Notes: generated from the letters alone by a model not told the origin. A stretch of 64,000 nucleotides of DNA from CAIWHR01 sp963741355 (GCA_963741355.1 CAVUIG010000028.1:1-64000), one strand, 5' to 3'. Shown: positions 37,911-49,738, counted from the stretch's first letter. Numbers and translations are program-made.

Positions 37911-39053
37911 ATGGAGTCCGCGTGTTCATCCGTTTCGCATTCGCTGCTCGCTCGATCCGCTCTTGCAGCGCAGATCAAGGTCGGGCTCATGGTGTCGGCC
38001 ACCGGACCGACCACCGCGATCGGAATTCCTCAGCAGAATACCGGCATGCTGCTGCCGGCGCGCATCGGCGATGCGACCGTCGAGTACATCCAGCTGGACG
38101 ACGGCGGCGACACGACCCGCGGCGTCCAGAACGTCAAGAAGCTGATCCAGGAACAGAACGTCGACGCGCTGATCGGGCCGTCGACGACGCCGATCGCGCT
38201 CGCCATCCTCGACGTCATCGCCGAGGGCAGCGTGCCGCTGCTGGCGACGGTCGGAAGCTCCAACGTGATCGAGCCGATGGATGCAAAGCGGCGCTGGGTG
38301 TTCAAGACGACGCAGAACGACGAGCTGATCGCCGCGGCGCTGGTCCGGCACATGGCGAAGACCGGCGTGAAGACGCTCGGTTTCATCGGGTTCAAGGATC
38401 CGTACGGCGAGAACTGGTTCAGGGTGTTCGTGCCGATGGCCGAGAAGGCGGGTGTTGCGCTCGTCGCGACCGAGTACTACCAGCGCACCGATTCCAGCGT
38501 GACCGGGCAGGCGCTGAAGCTCGTCGCCGCGAAGCCCGATGCGGTGCTCATCGCCGGCGTCGGCGGCCCGGGCGTGCTGCCCGAGATCGCGCTGCGCGAC
38601 CAGGGTTACAAGGGGGCGATCTACCAGACGCATGGCGTTGCGACCGACGATTTCATCCGGCTCGGCAAGGAGAAGGTCGAGGGCACGATCCTCGCCGCCG
38701 GGCCGATGCTGGTGATCGACGAGATTCCCGATGCCAATCCGGTGAAGAACGTCGCGCTGAACTACATCGCGCTGTACGAGAAGCGCTTCGGCCAGAAGCC
38801 CGCGACTTTCGGCGCCAACACATGGGATGCCGGAATCATCCTGCAGCGCGCGATTCCGGCGGCGATGCAGAAGGCGAAGCCGGGAACCGTCGAATTTCGC
38901 GTCGCGCTGCGCGACGCCATCGAGCGGGAGCGCGACATCGTCGGCTGCCAGGGCGTCTTCAACATGTCGCCGGCGGATCACAACGGCATGGACGAGCGCG
39001 CGCGCGTGCTCGTCGTCGTACGGGACGGCCGGTTCCGCCGGCTGCCCGAATGA
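37911..39053 (+). CDS. ABC transporter substrate-binding protein, LivK/branched-chain amino acid type
   Basis: Periplasmic type-I binding protein: QIKVGLMVSATGPTTAIGIPQQN, LIGPSTTPIALAILDVIAEG, DPYGENWFRVF, GGPGVLPEIALRDQGYKG and GANTWDAGIILQRAI follow the Leu/Ile/Val-binding pattern with two Rossmann-like lobes. The frame from ATG 37911 gives a poor signal peptide without basic residues. GTG at 37922, with GGAG 5 bp upstream, would give a better one (V/M-F-I-R-F-A-F-A-A) if one base is corrected near 37950, so the true start is probably there. No permease or ATPase genes follow; it is an orphan binding protein of unknown ligand, perhaps aromatic or amino acid. Confidence 0.82.
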   Translation: MESACSSVSHSLLARSALAAQIKVGLMVSATGPTTAIGIPQQNTGMLLPARIGDATVEYIQLDDGGDTTRGVQNVKKLIQEQNVDALIGPSTTPIALAILDVIAEGSVPLLATVGSSNVIEPMDAKRRWVFKTTQNDELIAAALVRHMAKTGVKTLGFIGFKDPYGENWFRVFVPMAEKAGVALVATEYYQRTDSSVTGQALKLVAAKPDAVLIAGVGGPGVLPEIALRDQGYKGAIYQTHGVATDDFIRLGKEKVEGTILAAGPMLVIDEIPDANPVKNVALNYIALYEKRFGQKPATFGANTWDAGIILQRAIPAAMQKAKPGTVEFRVALRDAIERERDIVGCQGVFNMSPADHNGMDERARVLVVVRDGRFRRLPE

Positions 39054-39367
39054 GCGGGACGCGTGCGCGAGGAGGGCGAAGCCAAGGCCCGCAGGGCGCG
39101 TCTCCGAGCGTGCGCGGCGGCCGACCATGCGGAGCATCGAATTGAATTCGACGGTTCGGAGGCCGCGGCGAACCCACGAGTCCCGAAGGGCGCGTCCGCG
39201 AGCGATTGAGCGCGGCCGACGTCGAGCTGCGTCATTGTTCCAGAACCGTGCGGAGGCCGCGGAGTGAAGCCGCGGCGTGCGGATGACCGAGCCGCGCGCG
39301 CGTCACGGGATGCGCCGATCGCGTGCGTGTGCGCGCCGACCCGAGCCAGCGCCTCGCACATCGCACC
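39054..39367. other. Intergenic region with tandem repeat
   Basis: This 314-bp gap between the binding protein and the MocA-like gene is filled mainly by two imperfect 94-bp repeats (separate entry). A 15-bp palindrome, TCGAATTGAATTCGA, lies at 39137-39151 in the first unit. I see no ribosome site or credible small ORF. Confidence 0.6.
39093..39264. repeat. Two imperfect tandem repeats with 94-bp period
   Basis: AGGGCGCGT and, further on, GGAGGCCGCGG occur at 39093/39158 and at 39187/39252. The spacing inside each unit is exactly 65 bp and the period is 94 bp. Between them, GAGCG and GCGGCCGAC are also shared, while the central 25-30 bp differ. Confidence 0.7.
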
Positions 39368-39970
39368 ATGATCAACCTCCCCGTCGTCGGAATCCTGCTG
39401 GCCGGCGGAAGCGGCGTTCGCTTCGGCGGGCAGAAGCTGCTCGCCCGATTGCCGGCGGAGGGCACGAAAGGCGAGTGCGTCGGCGTCCTCGCGTGCCGCC
39501 ACCTCATCGCCGCGATCCCCGAGGTCGTTGCCGTCGTCCGGTCGGAGGATGCAGCACTGGCCGCGGCGCTCGGAGCGGCCGGCGCGCGCATCGTTCGCTG
39601 CGAGAACGCAGGGGACGGCATGGGCGCGAGCCTCGCCTGCGGCGTGAGGGCGTCCGCGCACGCCGCCGGATGGGTCGTCGCGCTCGCCGACATGCCGTGG
39701 ATCGCGCCGGAAACCATTGCACGCGTCGCGGCCGCGATCAAGGCGGGGGCAACGGTCGCGGCGCCGTTTCTGCGCGGCGAGCGCGGCCATCCGGTCGGAT
39801 TCGCGCGTTCGTGCTATGCGGAGCTCGCCGCGCTCTCCGGCGACGCGGGCGCGAAGGCGATCGTCGCGGCGCACCGCGACTCGCTGGTGCGCATCGACGT
39901 CGACGATGCCGGCACGACGCGCGACGTCGATTCGCCGACGGATCTCACGGGCGCAACGCCGCCCGCGTGA
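39368..39970 (+). CDS. MocA/MobA-like nucleotidyltransferase
   Basis: Nucleotidyltransferase of the GT-A fold, 200 residues. GILLAGGSGVRFGGQKLLARL (about residues 8-28) is the NTP-binding signature with the final Lys. VVALADMPWIAPETI holds the DMP metal motif, and FLRGERGHPVGFARS precedes the conserved C-terminal GDAGAKAIV...RIDVDDAGTTRDVDSPTDL pattern. This set is that of molybdenum cofactor cytidylyltransferase (MocA), which makes MCD for xanthine dehydrogenase-type enzymes. None of those enzymes is in view, so the more general name is kept. Confidence 0.8.
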   Translation: MINLPVVGILLAGGSGVRFGGQKLLARLPAEGTKGECVGVLACRHLIAAIPEVVAVVRSEDAALAAALGAAGARIVRCENAGDGMGASLACGVRASAHAAGWVVALADMPWIAPETIARVAAAIKAGATVAAPFLRGERGHPVGFARSCYAELAALSGDAGAKAIVAAHRDSLVRIDVDDAGTTRDVDSPTDLTGATPPA

Positions 39971-40013
39971 GTGGCGCAGAGGGCGCCGCGAGCCTCGCGG
40001 CCCGCTGTGTTTG

Positions 40014-42323
40014 TCAGGACCCCGCGCGGTCGGATTGCCACATGTCGCCCTGCCGGCCGACAATCCGGTTTTCCGTTTCCTGCTGGCGCCACCAGTCGCG
40101 CAGCGCCGGCGCTTCGAGCGGGCGCGCGATCAGGTACCCCTGCGCCTCGTCACAGCCATGGCGCTTCAGGAACTCGAGCTGTGCCGCGGTCTCCACGCCC
40201 TCGGCGATGACCCGCAGGCCCAGCGAATGCGACAGCGCGATGATCGCCTGCGTGACCGCCTCGTCGTTGCGGTTCTGCTCGAGACCGTGCACGAAGCGCT
40301 GGTCGATCTTGACCGCCTGGATCGGCAGCCGCGTGAGGTAGGAAAGGCTCGAATAGCCGGTGCCGAAATCGTCGACGGTGATCGACACGCCGCGCTGCTT
40401 CAGCTTGACGAGCGTCGCGACCGCCTTCTCCGGGTGCGTGATGATGACGCTCTCGGTGATCTCGAGGTCGAGGTATTGCGGCGGCAGCCCGCTGGCCGTG
40501 AGCGCCTCCTCGACGATCGACAGCCAGCTGTCGTGCTGAAGCTGCTGCACCGACAGGTTGACCGAAAGCCGCAGCATCATTCCATGGCGGTGCCAGGCCA
40601 TCGTCTGCCGGCAGCTGTCGCGCAGCACGCGCGCACCGAGCGCCTGGATCATTCCGGACTCCTCGGCGACCGGAATGAATTCGGCCGGCGCGATGATGCC
40701 GCGCTCGGGATCGCGCCAGCGGCACAGCGCCTCGACGCCGCAGGCGCGTCCGGTGTGCATCTCGATCTGCGGCTGGTACACGAGGAAGAACTCGTCGTCC
40801 ATGAGCCCGCGCCGCATGTCGGTCTCGAGCTGCAGGCGCAGCTGCACGCGCGTGTTCATGTCCGCCGTGTAGAACCGGTACGCGTTGCGGCCGGCGTCCT
40901 TGGCTGCGTACATCGCGGTGTCGGCCTGCTTGATCAGCGAGACCGGATCGATCGCGTCGTGCGGGAACATCGACACGCCGATCGAGCACGTCAGTGTCGG
41001 CATCTGGTCCGAGATCCGGAACGGCGCGAGGAACGACTCGCGCACGCGCGAGAGCACCGACATCGTTTCGAACGTGGCGTTCGCCGGGTCGAGACCCGGC
41101 AGGATCAGCACGAACTCGTCGCCGCCGAGACGCGCCACCGTGTCGGACTCGCGCACCGCATTGGTCAGCCGCTGCGCGACCGATTGCAGCAGCTGGTCGC
41201 CCGAGTCATGGCCGAGCGTGTCGTTGATCCGCTTGAAATGGTCGAAATCGAGGAACAGGCAGGCGACGTGAGTCGAGTCGCGCTGTGCCTGCGCGAGGAT
41301 CTGCTTCAGCCGCTGGTTCAGCAGCGAGCGGTTCGGCAACCCCGTGAGGATGTCGTGTTGCGCGAGCTTGTACGCGTGCGCCGTCGCGATCTCGAGTTCC
41401 TTGGTGCGCTGCGCGACCTTGTCCTCGAGCGTTCGCTGGTAGGTGGCGACCTCGGCCTGCGATTCCGCCAGGCGCTGCGTCATGTGGTTGAACGTGTGCG
41501 TGAGGAGGCCAAGCTCGTCGGAGGAGCGCGCCGGGACGTAGACGTCGAGCTTGCCCGATCCGACCGCCCGCGCGGCGCGCATCAGCCGACGCATCGGCGC
41601 GACCAGCCGCCTCGTCAGGATGAGCGTCGCGCCGATCGCGAGCACGACCAGGAGGCCGATGACCGACGCGAAGCCGATCAGCATGGTGCGCAGCTGCGCT
41701 TGCTGCCGCTCGAAGGTCATCCCGACGCGGATGAATCCGATCGGCGCCGTTCCGGCTGCGCTGCGCGCCGCAGCGGGCGGATGCTCGGCGGTGCCGTCCG
41801 CGAGCGAGGCCGCGCGGGCGGACCTGCCGCTGCCCACGGCCGCCAGGAGCTCGATGTAGCGCCGGCCGAGGATCGTCCGGTCGGCGGCGCGGATCGCGCC
41901 GGCCGACGCGGGCTGCGCGGCAGGGAGCTCGGGCAGGGCGACGTCATGCAGCGATTCGGCGATGCGCCGCTCGACGATCGTCCTGTGCTGCGCGTCCTCG
42001 ACCAGGACGTAGGCGATGTCGCCTTCCGCGTTCACGCTGTTGAGGACGGACTCGAGATAGGCGCGGTCGTTCGTATAGAGGCCGTACTCGGAGAGCTCGG
42101 TCAGCATTTCGAGCACCGTCGAGCCCTGCGCCTTCAGTTCGTTCGCGCCGACGCGCTGCTGCTGCCAGACGGAGAATCCCGTCATCGCCACCGCGGTCGC
42201 AAGGATCATCCCGACCGTCAGCGCGTTGAGCTTGGTCAGGAGGCCCATGCGGATGGGCGGCAGCTCGAGCGCCGACGTCGTGTCGGTTGCGAGCGGCGTC
42301 AGAAACTTGCGCAGGCGTCTCAT
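40014..42323 (-). CDS. Membrane GGDEF-EAL protein with HAMP domain
   Basis: Cyclic-di-GMP enzyme of 769 residues anchored in the inner membrane. Order: helix 1 (about residues 30-50), a periplasmic sensor part (SEYGLYTNDRAYLESVL), helix 2 (IGFASVIGLLVVLAIGATLIL, about 245-265), a HAMP domain, a coiled coil, GGDEF with an intact ARLGGDEFVLILPG active loop, then EAL with intact GVEALCRW, SVNLSVQQLQ, DDFGTGYSSL and KIDQRFV. Both catalytic motifs are complete, so it could make or break c-di-GMP. Start at ATG 42323. A single gene; no partner is visible. Confidence 0.9.
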   Translation of the reverse strand: MRRLRKFLTPLATDTTSALELPPIRMGLLTKLNALTVGMILATAVAMTGFSVWQQQRVGANELKAQGSTVLEMLTELSEYGLYTNDRAYLESVLNSVNAEGDIAYVLVEDAQHRTIVERRIAESLHDVALPELPAAQPASAGAIRAADRTILGRRYIELLAAVGSGRSARAASLADGTAEHPPAAARSAAGTAPIGFIRVGMTFERQQAQLRTMLIGFASVIGLLVVLAIGATLILTRRLVAPMRRLMRAARAVGSGKLDVYVPARSSDELGLLTHTFNHMTQRLAESQAEVATYQRTLEDKVAQRTKELEIATAHAYKLAQHDILTGLPNRSLLNQRLKQILAQAQRDSTHVACLFLDFDHFKRINDTLGHDSGDQLLQSVAQRLTNAVRESDTVARLGGDEFVLILPGLDPANATFETMSVLSRVRESFLAPFRISDQMPTLTCSIGVSMFPHDAIDPVSLIKQADTAMYAAKDAGRNAYRFYTADMNTRVQLRLQLETDMRRGLMDDEFFLVYQPQIEMHTGRACGVEALCRWRDPERGIIAPAEFIPVAEESGMIQALGARVLRDSCRQTMAWHRHGMMLRLSVNLSVQQLQHDSWLSIVEEALTASGLPPQYLDLEITESVIITHPEKAVATLVKLKQRGVSITVDDFGTGYSSLSYLTRLPIQAVKIDQRFVHGLEQNRNDEAVTQAIIALSHSLGLRVIAEGVETAAQLEFLKRHGCDEAQGYLIARPLEAPALRDWWRQQETENRIVGRQGDMWQSDRAGS

Positions 42324-42624
42324 CGCTTCACTCGATGCGCGGCGAAGCGAATGCGGCGAGGGCGACCGCCCGGGTGGGCCGGCGGCGGAATCAGGGAAGG
42401 GGAACTGCCGCGGTCGTGCATTTTTCATCCTGCAGCGGGCGGGTGGACACGCGCTGCGGGCGCCGGTTTGTCGTGCCGCCTCCCGGCCGACGGGTTGATC
42501 CTGTGGACTTCAATGCTATCAAGCACACTCCGTGCCATGGTCGGCGCATGATGGGATACCCATCTGCGCTGCGAAAACGCATCACGAATCGGAACGCGCG
42601 GATGCGCGGGTCGAGCAGGGGCCG
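42324..42624. other. Intergenic region upstream of the GGDEF-EAL gene
   Basis: About 300 bp between the GGDEF-EAL start and the end of the fumarase gene. An open frame runs through it upstream of the assigned ATG but has no ribosome site and low-complexity Pro/Arg content. The segment near 42500-42535 (GACTTCAATGCTATCAAGCACA) is the most AT-rich part and could hold the promoter. I see no repeat or terminator. Confidence 0.4.
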
Positions 42625-44137
42625 TCAGGATACCGCAGCGGCGATCCGCTGGCGCCACTCGCGCGGGCCGGTCTCGTGGACCGACACCCCGTTGGCGTCG
42701 ACCGCGACGGTAACCGGCATGTCCTTGATGCCGAACTCGTAGATCGCTTCCATGCCGAGATCGCCGAAGGCCGCCACGCGCGAGCTCTTGATCGCCTTGG
42801 CGACGAGATAGGCCGCGCCGCCGACCGCCATCAGGTACGCGGCCTTGTGCTTGCGAATGGCCTCGATCGCCGCCGGGCCGCGCTCGGCCTTGCCCACCAT
42901 CGCGATCAGTCCCGTTTCCGCCAGCATCATTTCGGTGAACTTGTCCATTCGGGTCGACGTCGTCGGCCCGGCGGGGCCGACGATCTCGTCGCGCACCGGG
43001 TCGACCGGTCCGACATAGTAGATGACCCGGTTGGCGAAATCGACGGGAAGCTTTTCCCCCTTCGCGAGCATGTCGGCGATCCGCTTGTGCGCGGCATCGC
43101 GCCCGGTCAGCATTTTTCCCGACAGGAGCAGCCGATCGCCGGGCTTCCAACTCGCGACTTCCGCGCGCGTCAGCGTGTCGAGGTCGACCCGGCGCGATTC
43201 GGGAGCGGGCGCCCATTCGACTTTCGGCCACCGTGCGAGATCGGGCGGCTCCAGTATTCGCGGGACCCGAGCCGTCGAGCACGAAATGCGCATGCCGCGT
43301 GGCGGCGCAGTTGGGGATCATCGCGACGGGCTTCGACGCGGCGTGCGTCGGGTAGTCGAGGATCTTGACGTCGAGCACCGTCGAGAGCCCGCCCAGCCCC
43401 TGCGCGCCGATGCCGAGCGCGTTCACCTTGTCGAAGAGCTCGAGGCGAAGCTCCTCGAGCGTCGAGCGCGGCCCGCGGCGGCGCAGCTCCTGGATGTCGA
43501 TGGGCTCCATGAGCGCCTCCTTCGCGAGCACCATCGCCTTTTCGGCGCTGCCGCCGATTCCGATGCCGAGCATGCCTGGCGGGCACCAGCCCGCGCCCAT
43601 CGTCGGCACGGTCTTCAGCACCCAGTCGACGATCGAATCCGACGGATTCAGCATCACGAACTTCGACTTGTTCTCCGAGCCGCCGCCCTTCGCCGCGATG
43701 CTGACCTCGATTCCCGCGCCGGGAACGATCTCGTAGTGCACGACCGCGGGCGTGTTGTCCTTCGTGTTGGTCCGCTTGCCGGCCGGATCGGCGAGGATCG
43801 ACGCGCGCAGCTTGTTGTCCGGGTCGAGATACGCGCGGCGCACGCCCTCGTTCACCATCTCGGTCGGCGTCATCGTGGCGCCTTCCCAGCGAACGTCGAT
43901 GCCGAGCTTGACGAAGGCAACGACGATGCCGGTGTCCTGGCAGAGCGGGCGGTGACCCTCCGCGCACATCCGGGAATTGGTGAGGATCTGCGCAATCGCG
44001 TCCTTCGCCGCCGGCGAGGATTCGGCGGCGTAGGCGGCGCCGAGCGCCTCGATGTAATCCAGCGGGTGATAGTAGGAAATGTACTGCAGCGCGTCGGCGA
44101 CGCTTTCGATGAAGTCCTGCTGGCGGATCGATTTCAT
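42625..44137 (-). CDS. fumA: Fumarate hydratase class I, one-base insertion
   Basis: Oxygen-sensitive [4Fe-4S] fumarase of the TCA cycle. Three cysteines expected to bind the cluster are in RPLCQDTGIV, GAGWCPPGM and IPNCAATRHAHF. The alpha-type domain (residues 1 to about 290) is followed by the beta-type domain, with LLSGKMLTGRDAAHKRI, YYVGPVDPVRDEIVGPAGPT and SRVAAFGDLGMEAIYEF. The two lie in different frames joined near 43262; one surplus base explains it and gives about 504 residues, the normal fused class I size. Divergent from acs across a 439-bp gap. Confidence 0.9.
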
Positions 44138-44390
44138 GGCGGTCCTGCAAGGATTGGAATCAGGGTTCGGGTGAGGCATTGCCGGCAAGTGCCGGTCGCA
44201 CGAGCGGGCGTGTTCACGCGGCCGAATCGCGATGGCCTTGGCCGACGCTCCCGGACGTCGCTTGAGGGAAGCGGCGCCCGCCGCCGCCGCGAGAGCAGGG
44301 AACGCCGCGGAATCGCGCGGACCGGGGACGCGGCCATGGGAACCCGGGCCGTGATTTGCCAAGGCACTATGGTCAACGGAATTTTAGCAC

Positions 44391-44399
44391 CGGACCGGC
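44391..44399 (-). promoter_or_regulatory. Extended -10 promoter of fumA
   Basis: TGCTAAAAT on the minus strand (hexamer 44396-44391). No -35 is recognisable, as is common for TG-extended promoters. It would give a leader of about 245 nt. Confidence 0.5.
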
Positions 44400-44446
44400 C
44401 CCGCGCGGCGGTGCCGTCAGCCGCCGATAGTCATGCACAGGCATGA

Positions 44447-44466
44447 TTGACCTTGCGCTGGGTCAA
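44447..44466 (+). promoter_or_regulatory. Inverted repeat, possible acs operator
   Basis: TTGACC and GGTCAA separated by 8 bp (TTGCGCTG). The left arm could also serve as a -35 box. The regulator is unknown. Confidence 0.3.
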
Positions 44467-44528
44467 GCTTCCGTCATTGCACCCGACGCGCGTCGTTGGT
44501 TAGACTGCAAGGCGGATTTGCCCACATC

Positions 44529-44548
44529 GGGAGCGCCGCGGCGCTCCC
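44529..44548. promoter_or_regulatory. Perfect 20-bp palindrome before acs
   Basis: GGGAGCGCCGCGGCGCTCCC, 28 bp upstream of the acs ATG and just before the ribosome site. In RNA it would form a strong hairpin; as DNA it could be an operator. Confidence 0.5.
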
Positions 44549-44576
44549 GCCGCACGACCCCAGGAGGAGCACCGCA

Positions 44577-46556
<1,980 letters not shown>

Positions 46557-46823
46557 CGGTGGGATTTCCACGACGCGGCCGGATTTCGGCGAAGGGTTTC
46601 CCGCCGCCGAAGGTGGCTGTTTCACGGAGCCAAAATCCGGCCATTCTCGAGCAGTTGAAAGAGGTGAATTGATATCGCGGCCGGATTTCGGCGGCGGGTT
46701 TCCTGCAGTGGAAGGCGGCCGCTTCGCGAGATCAAACCCCGGCCATTTTTTGCGTGAGTTGATTTCCGAAATGGCGTAAAGTGCATTGTTTCGCATCAAG
46801 CACCTGCCACCACAGATTCGACG

Positions 46824-47082
46824 ATGGACAACCGACGGATCGTAAGAACAGCCAAGGGGCAGGACGAGATTGCCAATCGACGCAATGTCGCTGCGCGGCA
46901 AGCTGCGCACGGTCCTGTTCCTCATCGATCCGGGCAAGACCGTCGACGCGATCCTGGAGCAGGTCGCGATGATCGGCGCGCCCGCCGACGCGCTGGCGCA
47001 GCTCGCGGCCGAGGGCTACATCGAGGAAGTCGACGCATCGCCTGCGGAGCCGCGGACTTCCGCGACGCCGCGTCGCGCGTGA
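46824..47082 (+). CDS. Small helical domain protein, one frameshift
   Basis: The start reads MDNRRIVRTAKGQDEIA, and after a one-base shift near 46868 continues AMSLRGKLRTVLFLIDPGKTVDAILEQVAMIGAPADALAQLAAEGYIEEVD. Corrected length is about 85 residues. The pattern of two short helices and a terminal L-x-x-L-x-x-E-G-Y-I resembles a small winged-helix-like domain seen in unnamed betaproteobacterial proteins, some of them next to adenylate/guanylate cyclases, to my recollection. No cyclase is here. It lies alone between acs and the symporter operon. Confidence 0.5.
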
Positions 47083-47167
47083 ACGACCCCGCTGCGCGGC
47101 ACCGTCGACATCAGGAGTGCCCCAATCGAGACGTGATTTCGCAATGAGCGGTGAGGCGCCGCGAAAA

Positions 47168-47193
47168 AAAGGCCCGCATCGCTGCGGGCCTTT
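47168..47193 (-). terminator. Rho-independent terminator of the symporter operon
   Basis: AAAGGCCCGC, loop ATCGCT, GCGGGCCTTT: a perfect 10-bp stem. On the minus strand it is followed by a run of seven T, 24 bp after the symporter stop. It is the clearest intrinsic terminator in the window. Confidence 0.9.
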
Positions 47194-47216
47194 CTCATTG
47201 CGCATTGCGACGGCGG

Positions 47217-49355
47217 TCAGGTGCCCATCGTGACCATCTTGTCGCCGGTCAGGTTCGGATACCGGACGTGCTCGACCAGCTCCTGCACCTCGCGGCTTGG
47301 CGCCGGCGTGAGCATGCTCACGACGATGATGACGATGAACCCCAGCGGGACGCCCCACAGCCCGGCCGAGATGGATCCGATCCCCCACCAGGTGTGGTCG
47401 GCGATCGAGCCGGTCACTCCGAACAGGCCGCGCAACCAGGGCTGGGTCGTCGCCATGTAGTAGAACGTGATGCCGAGCCCCGCGATCATCCCGAGCGTCG
47501 CGCCCCAGCGGTTCGCGCGTTTCCAGAAGATTCCGCAGACCAGTGCCGGGAAGAACGCCGCCGCCGCGAGCGAGAACGCGGCGGACACGAGGAACAGGAT
47601 GTCCGCCGGCTTCTGTGCCGCAACGGATGCGGCAATGATCGCAACCACCAGAAGGAGGATCTTGGAAATCGTCACGCGGCGGGCCGTGGACGCGTTCGGA
47701 TCCAGCATCTTGTAGTAGAAGTCATGCGACAGCGCGTTGGCGATCGTCAGCAGCAGGCCGTCGGCGGTGGACAGCGCCGCCGCCAGCCCGCCCGCGGCAA
47801 CGAGGCCCGATACGACGTAGGGCAATCCGGCGATCTCCGGTGTCGCCAGCACGATGATGTCGCCGCCGAGCACGATCTCCGCGAGCTGCACGATGCCGTC
47901 ATGGTTGACGTCGACGATCGACATCAGCGACGGGTCCACGGCCGCCCACGCCGCCGCCCACCGCGGCAGGTTCGCGTACTGGGATCCGACCACGAACGAG
48001 TAGACGTCGAATTTCGCGAGAACGCCGAGCGCCGGCGCCGTGAAATACAGCAGGAAGATGAAGAACAGCGACCAGAACACCGATTCGCGTGCCTGTCGCA
48101 CCGAGGGCGTCGTGTAATAGCGCATCAGGATGTGCGGCAACGCCGCGGTGCCGACCATCAGGCAGAAGACCAGCGCAAGGAAGTTGCGGCGCGACGTGTC
48201 GCGCGCGGGCTCGTCCTTGCCCGGGAACGCCTCGGCGTGGCGAAGCGGAGGCGCCGCACGCGCGGCGAGTGCCGCCTCCTTGGTCCACCCGGCCTTGGCC
48301 GCAGCGACGTCCACCGGGAAGCCTCCGAGCGTCTTCTCGAGGGGGGTCAACACTTCGGGCGGCGCGTTCTCCGCCTTCGCCTTCTCGACGGCCGCAACGG
48401 CCGCCGCCTTGTCGGCGGCATACGCCTTGTCGGCGTCCTTGAGCTTGGCCGCCGCCGCTTCCGCACGCGCCTTGAAGATGTCCGCGGACCTCGATTTCCT
48501 TCGGGTCGTTGATGAATTTCTCTTCGAGCGCGGTCACCTTCTGGAGCTGCTGGCCGTAGACGATCTGCGGGATCGGGACGCCGGTCTGCTTCACCGACAG
48601 CCAGACGACCGGGATCATGTACGCGACGATCAGGATGATGTACTGCGCCACCTGCGTCCACGTCACTGCGCGCATCCCGCCGAGGAACGAGCACACCAGA
48701 ATGCCGCTCAGCCCCAGGAAGATGCCGTACTCGAACGGGACGCCGGTCAAGCGCGTCGTGATGAGGCCCACGCCGTAGATCTGCGCGACCACGTAGGTGA
48801 ACGAGCAGAGGATCGCCGCGAAGATGCCGACCGCCCTCGGAATGTTGCCGCCGTAGCGCGCGCCGAGGAAATCGGGGATCGTGAACTGGCCGAACTTGCG
48901 CAGGTACGGCGCGAGGAACAGCGCCACCAGGCAGTAGCCGCCGGTCCAGCCCATCACGAACGCGAGGCCGTTGAACCCGGTGAGGTAGAGCGTTCCCGCC
49001 ATGCCGATGAACGACGCGGCGCTCATCCAGTCGGCGCCGGTCGCCATGCCGTTGAAGAACGCCGGCACGCGCCGGCCGGCGACGTAATACTCGGCCGCGT
49101 CCGAGGTGCGGGCTGATGATGCCGATGCCGGCGTACAGGCCGACCGTCGCCAGCAGGAAGATGTAGCCGATCCACCTGCGCGGAAGGCCCATCTGCTCGG
49201 CGATCGCGAGCAGGATCACGAAGAGGACGAAGCCGCCCGTGTACCACGTGTACGCCTTCTTGAGCTTCGAGAAGAATCCCCTGTTCGTGCTCGCCGAGAA
49301 CATGCCGCCGGTGCCCGGCTGCGGGCGTGGTGGCTGCTGCAGGAGTGCCGGCCAT
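47217..49355 (-). CDS. Sodium:solute symporter, acetate-type (VC_2705 subfamily), three or more frameshifts
   Basis: Sodium/solute symporter family protein, probably cation:acetate (ActP-like). Segments: FSASTNRGFFSKLKKAYTWY at the N-terminus, ADWMSAASFIGMAGTLYLTG, GARYGGNIPRAVGIFAAIL, LGGMRAVTWTQVAQYIILI, LPHILMRYYTTPSVRQARES, and ALSTADGLLLTIANALSHDFYYK. A soluble Ala/Lys/Glu-rich insert (about residues 230-340) lies between helices, as in the VC_2705 group. Frame changes near 49312 (an extra G), 49110 and 48490 join one gene of 713 codons. The ATG overlaps the small-subunit stop by one base (TAATG). Together with acs it implies acetate scavenging. Confidence 0.88.
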
Positions 49356-49618
49356 TATTCGTCCTCCCCTTCATGGACATCGTAGCTGCGGTCGAGGGCG
49401 TTCATGTAGCGCGCGTAGTACCAGATGATCACCACGTAGATGATCAGCGTGCCCTGCGCCGCCATGTAGAAGGCGAACGTCCAGCCGAAGAAGTTGAAGG
49501 AAAGATCACGCGCGAAATACATCAGAACGAAGGTCACCAGGAACCAGATGATGAGCAGGACGCTCGTTATCGTCAGGTTCTTGTGCCAGTACTCGTGCTG
49601 GCGCTCGGTCAACTGCAT
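49355..49618 (-). CDS. DUF4212 symporter small subunit
   Basis: This is an 87-residue protein with two membrane helices (LTITSVLLIIWFLVTFVLMYF and FAFYMAAQGTLIIYVVIIWYY) and a short acidic C-terminus. It matches the putative solute:sodium symporter small subunit always encoded just before VC_2705-type symporters. GAGGAG lies 8 bp before the ATG. It is thought to associate with the large subunit; its function is not established. Intact. Confidence 0.9.
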   Translation of the reverse strand: MQLTERQHEYWHKNLTITSVLLIIWFLVTFVLMYFARDLSFNFFGWTFAFYMAAQGTLIIYVVIIWYYARYMNALDRSYDVHEGEDE

Positions 49619-49738
49619 GGCAGGCTCCTCCTCGAGAACGACCTACAGTCCCGCGTCGGCCCGATGCCAGCGACCGGCGGCATTTTTTTATGTGATTCCC
49701 CCGCCCGACCCGCAAGCGCGGACCGGCCAATCGGGCGG

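Larger units (their letters stand above)
44138..44576. other. Divergent fumA/acs promoter region
   Basis: This 439-bp gap holds an extended -10 for fumA (44391-44399, minus), an inverted repeat at 44447-44466 and a 20-bp palindrome at 44529-44548 in the presumed acs leader, each listed separately. No ORF with a ribosome site is seen. Confidence 0.55.
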
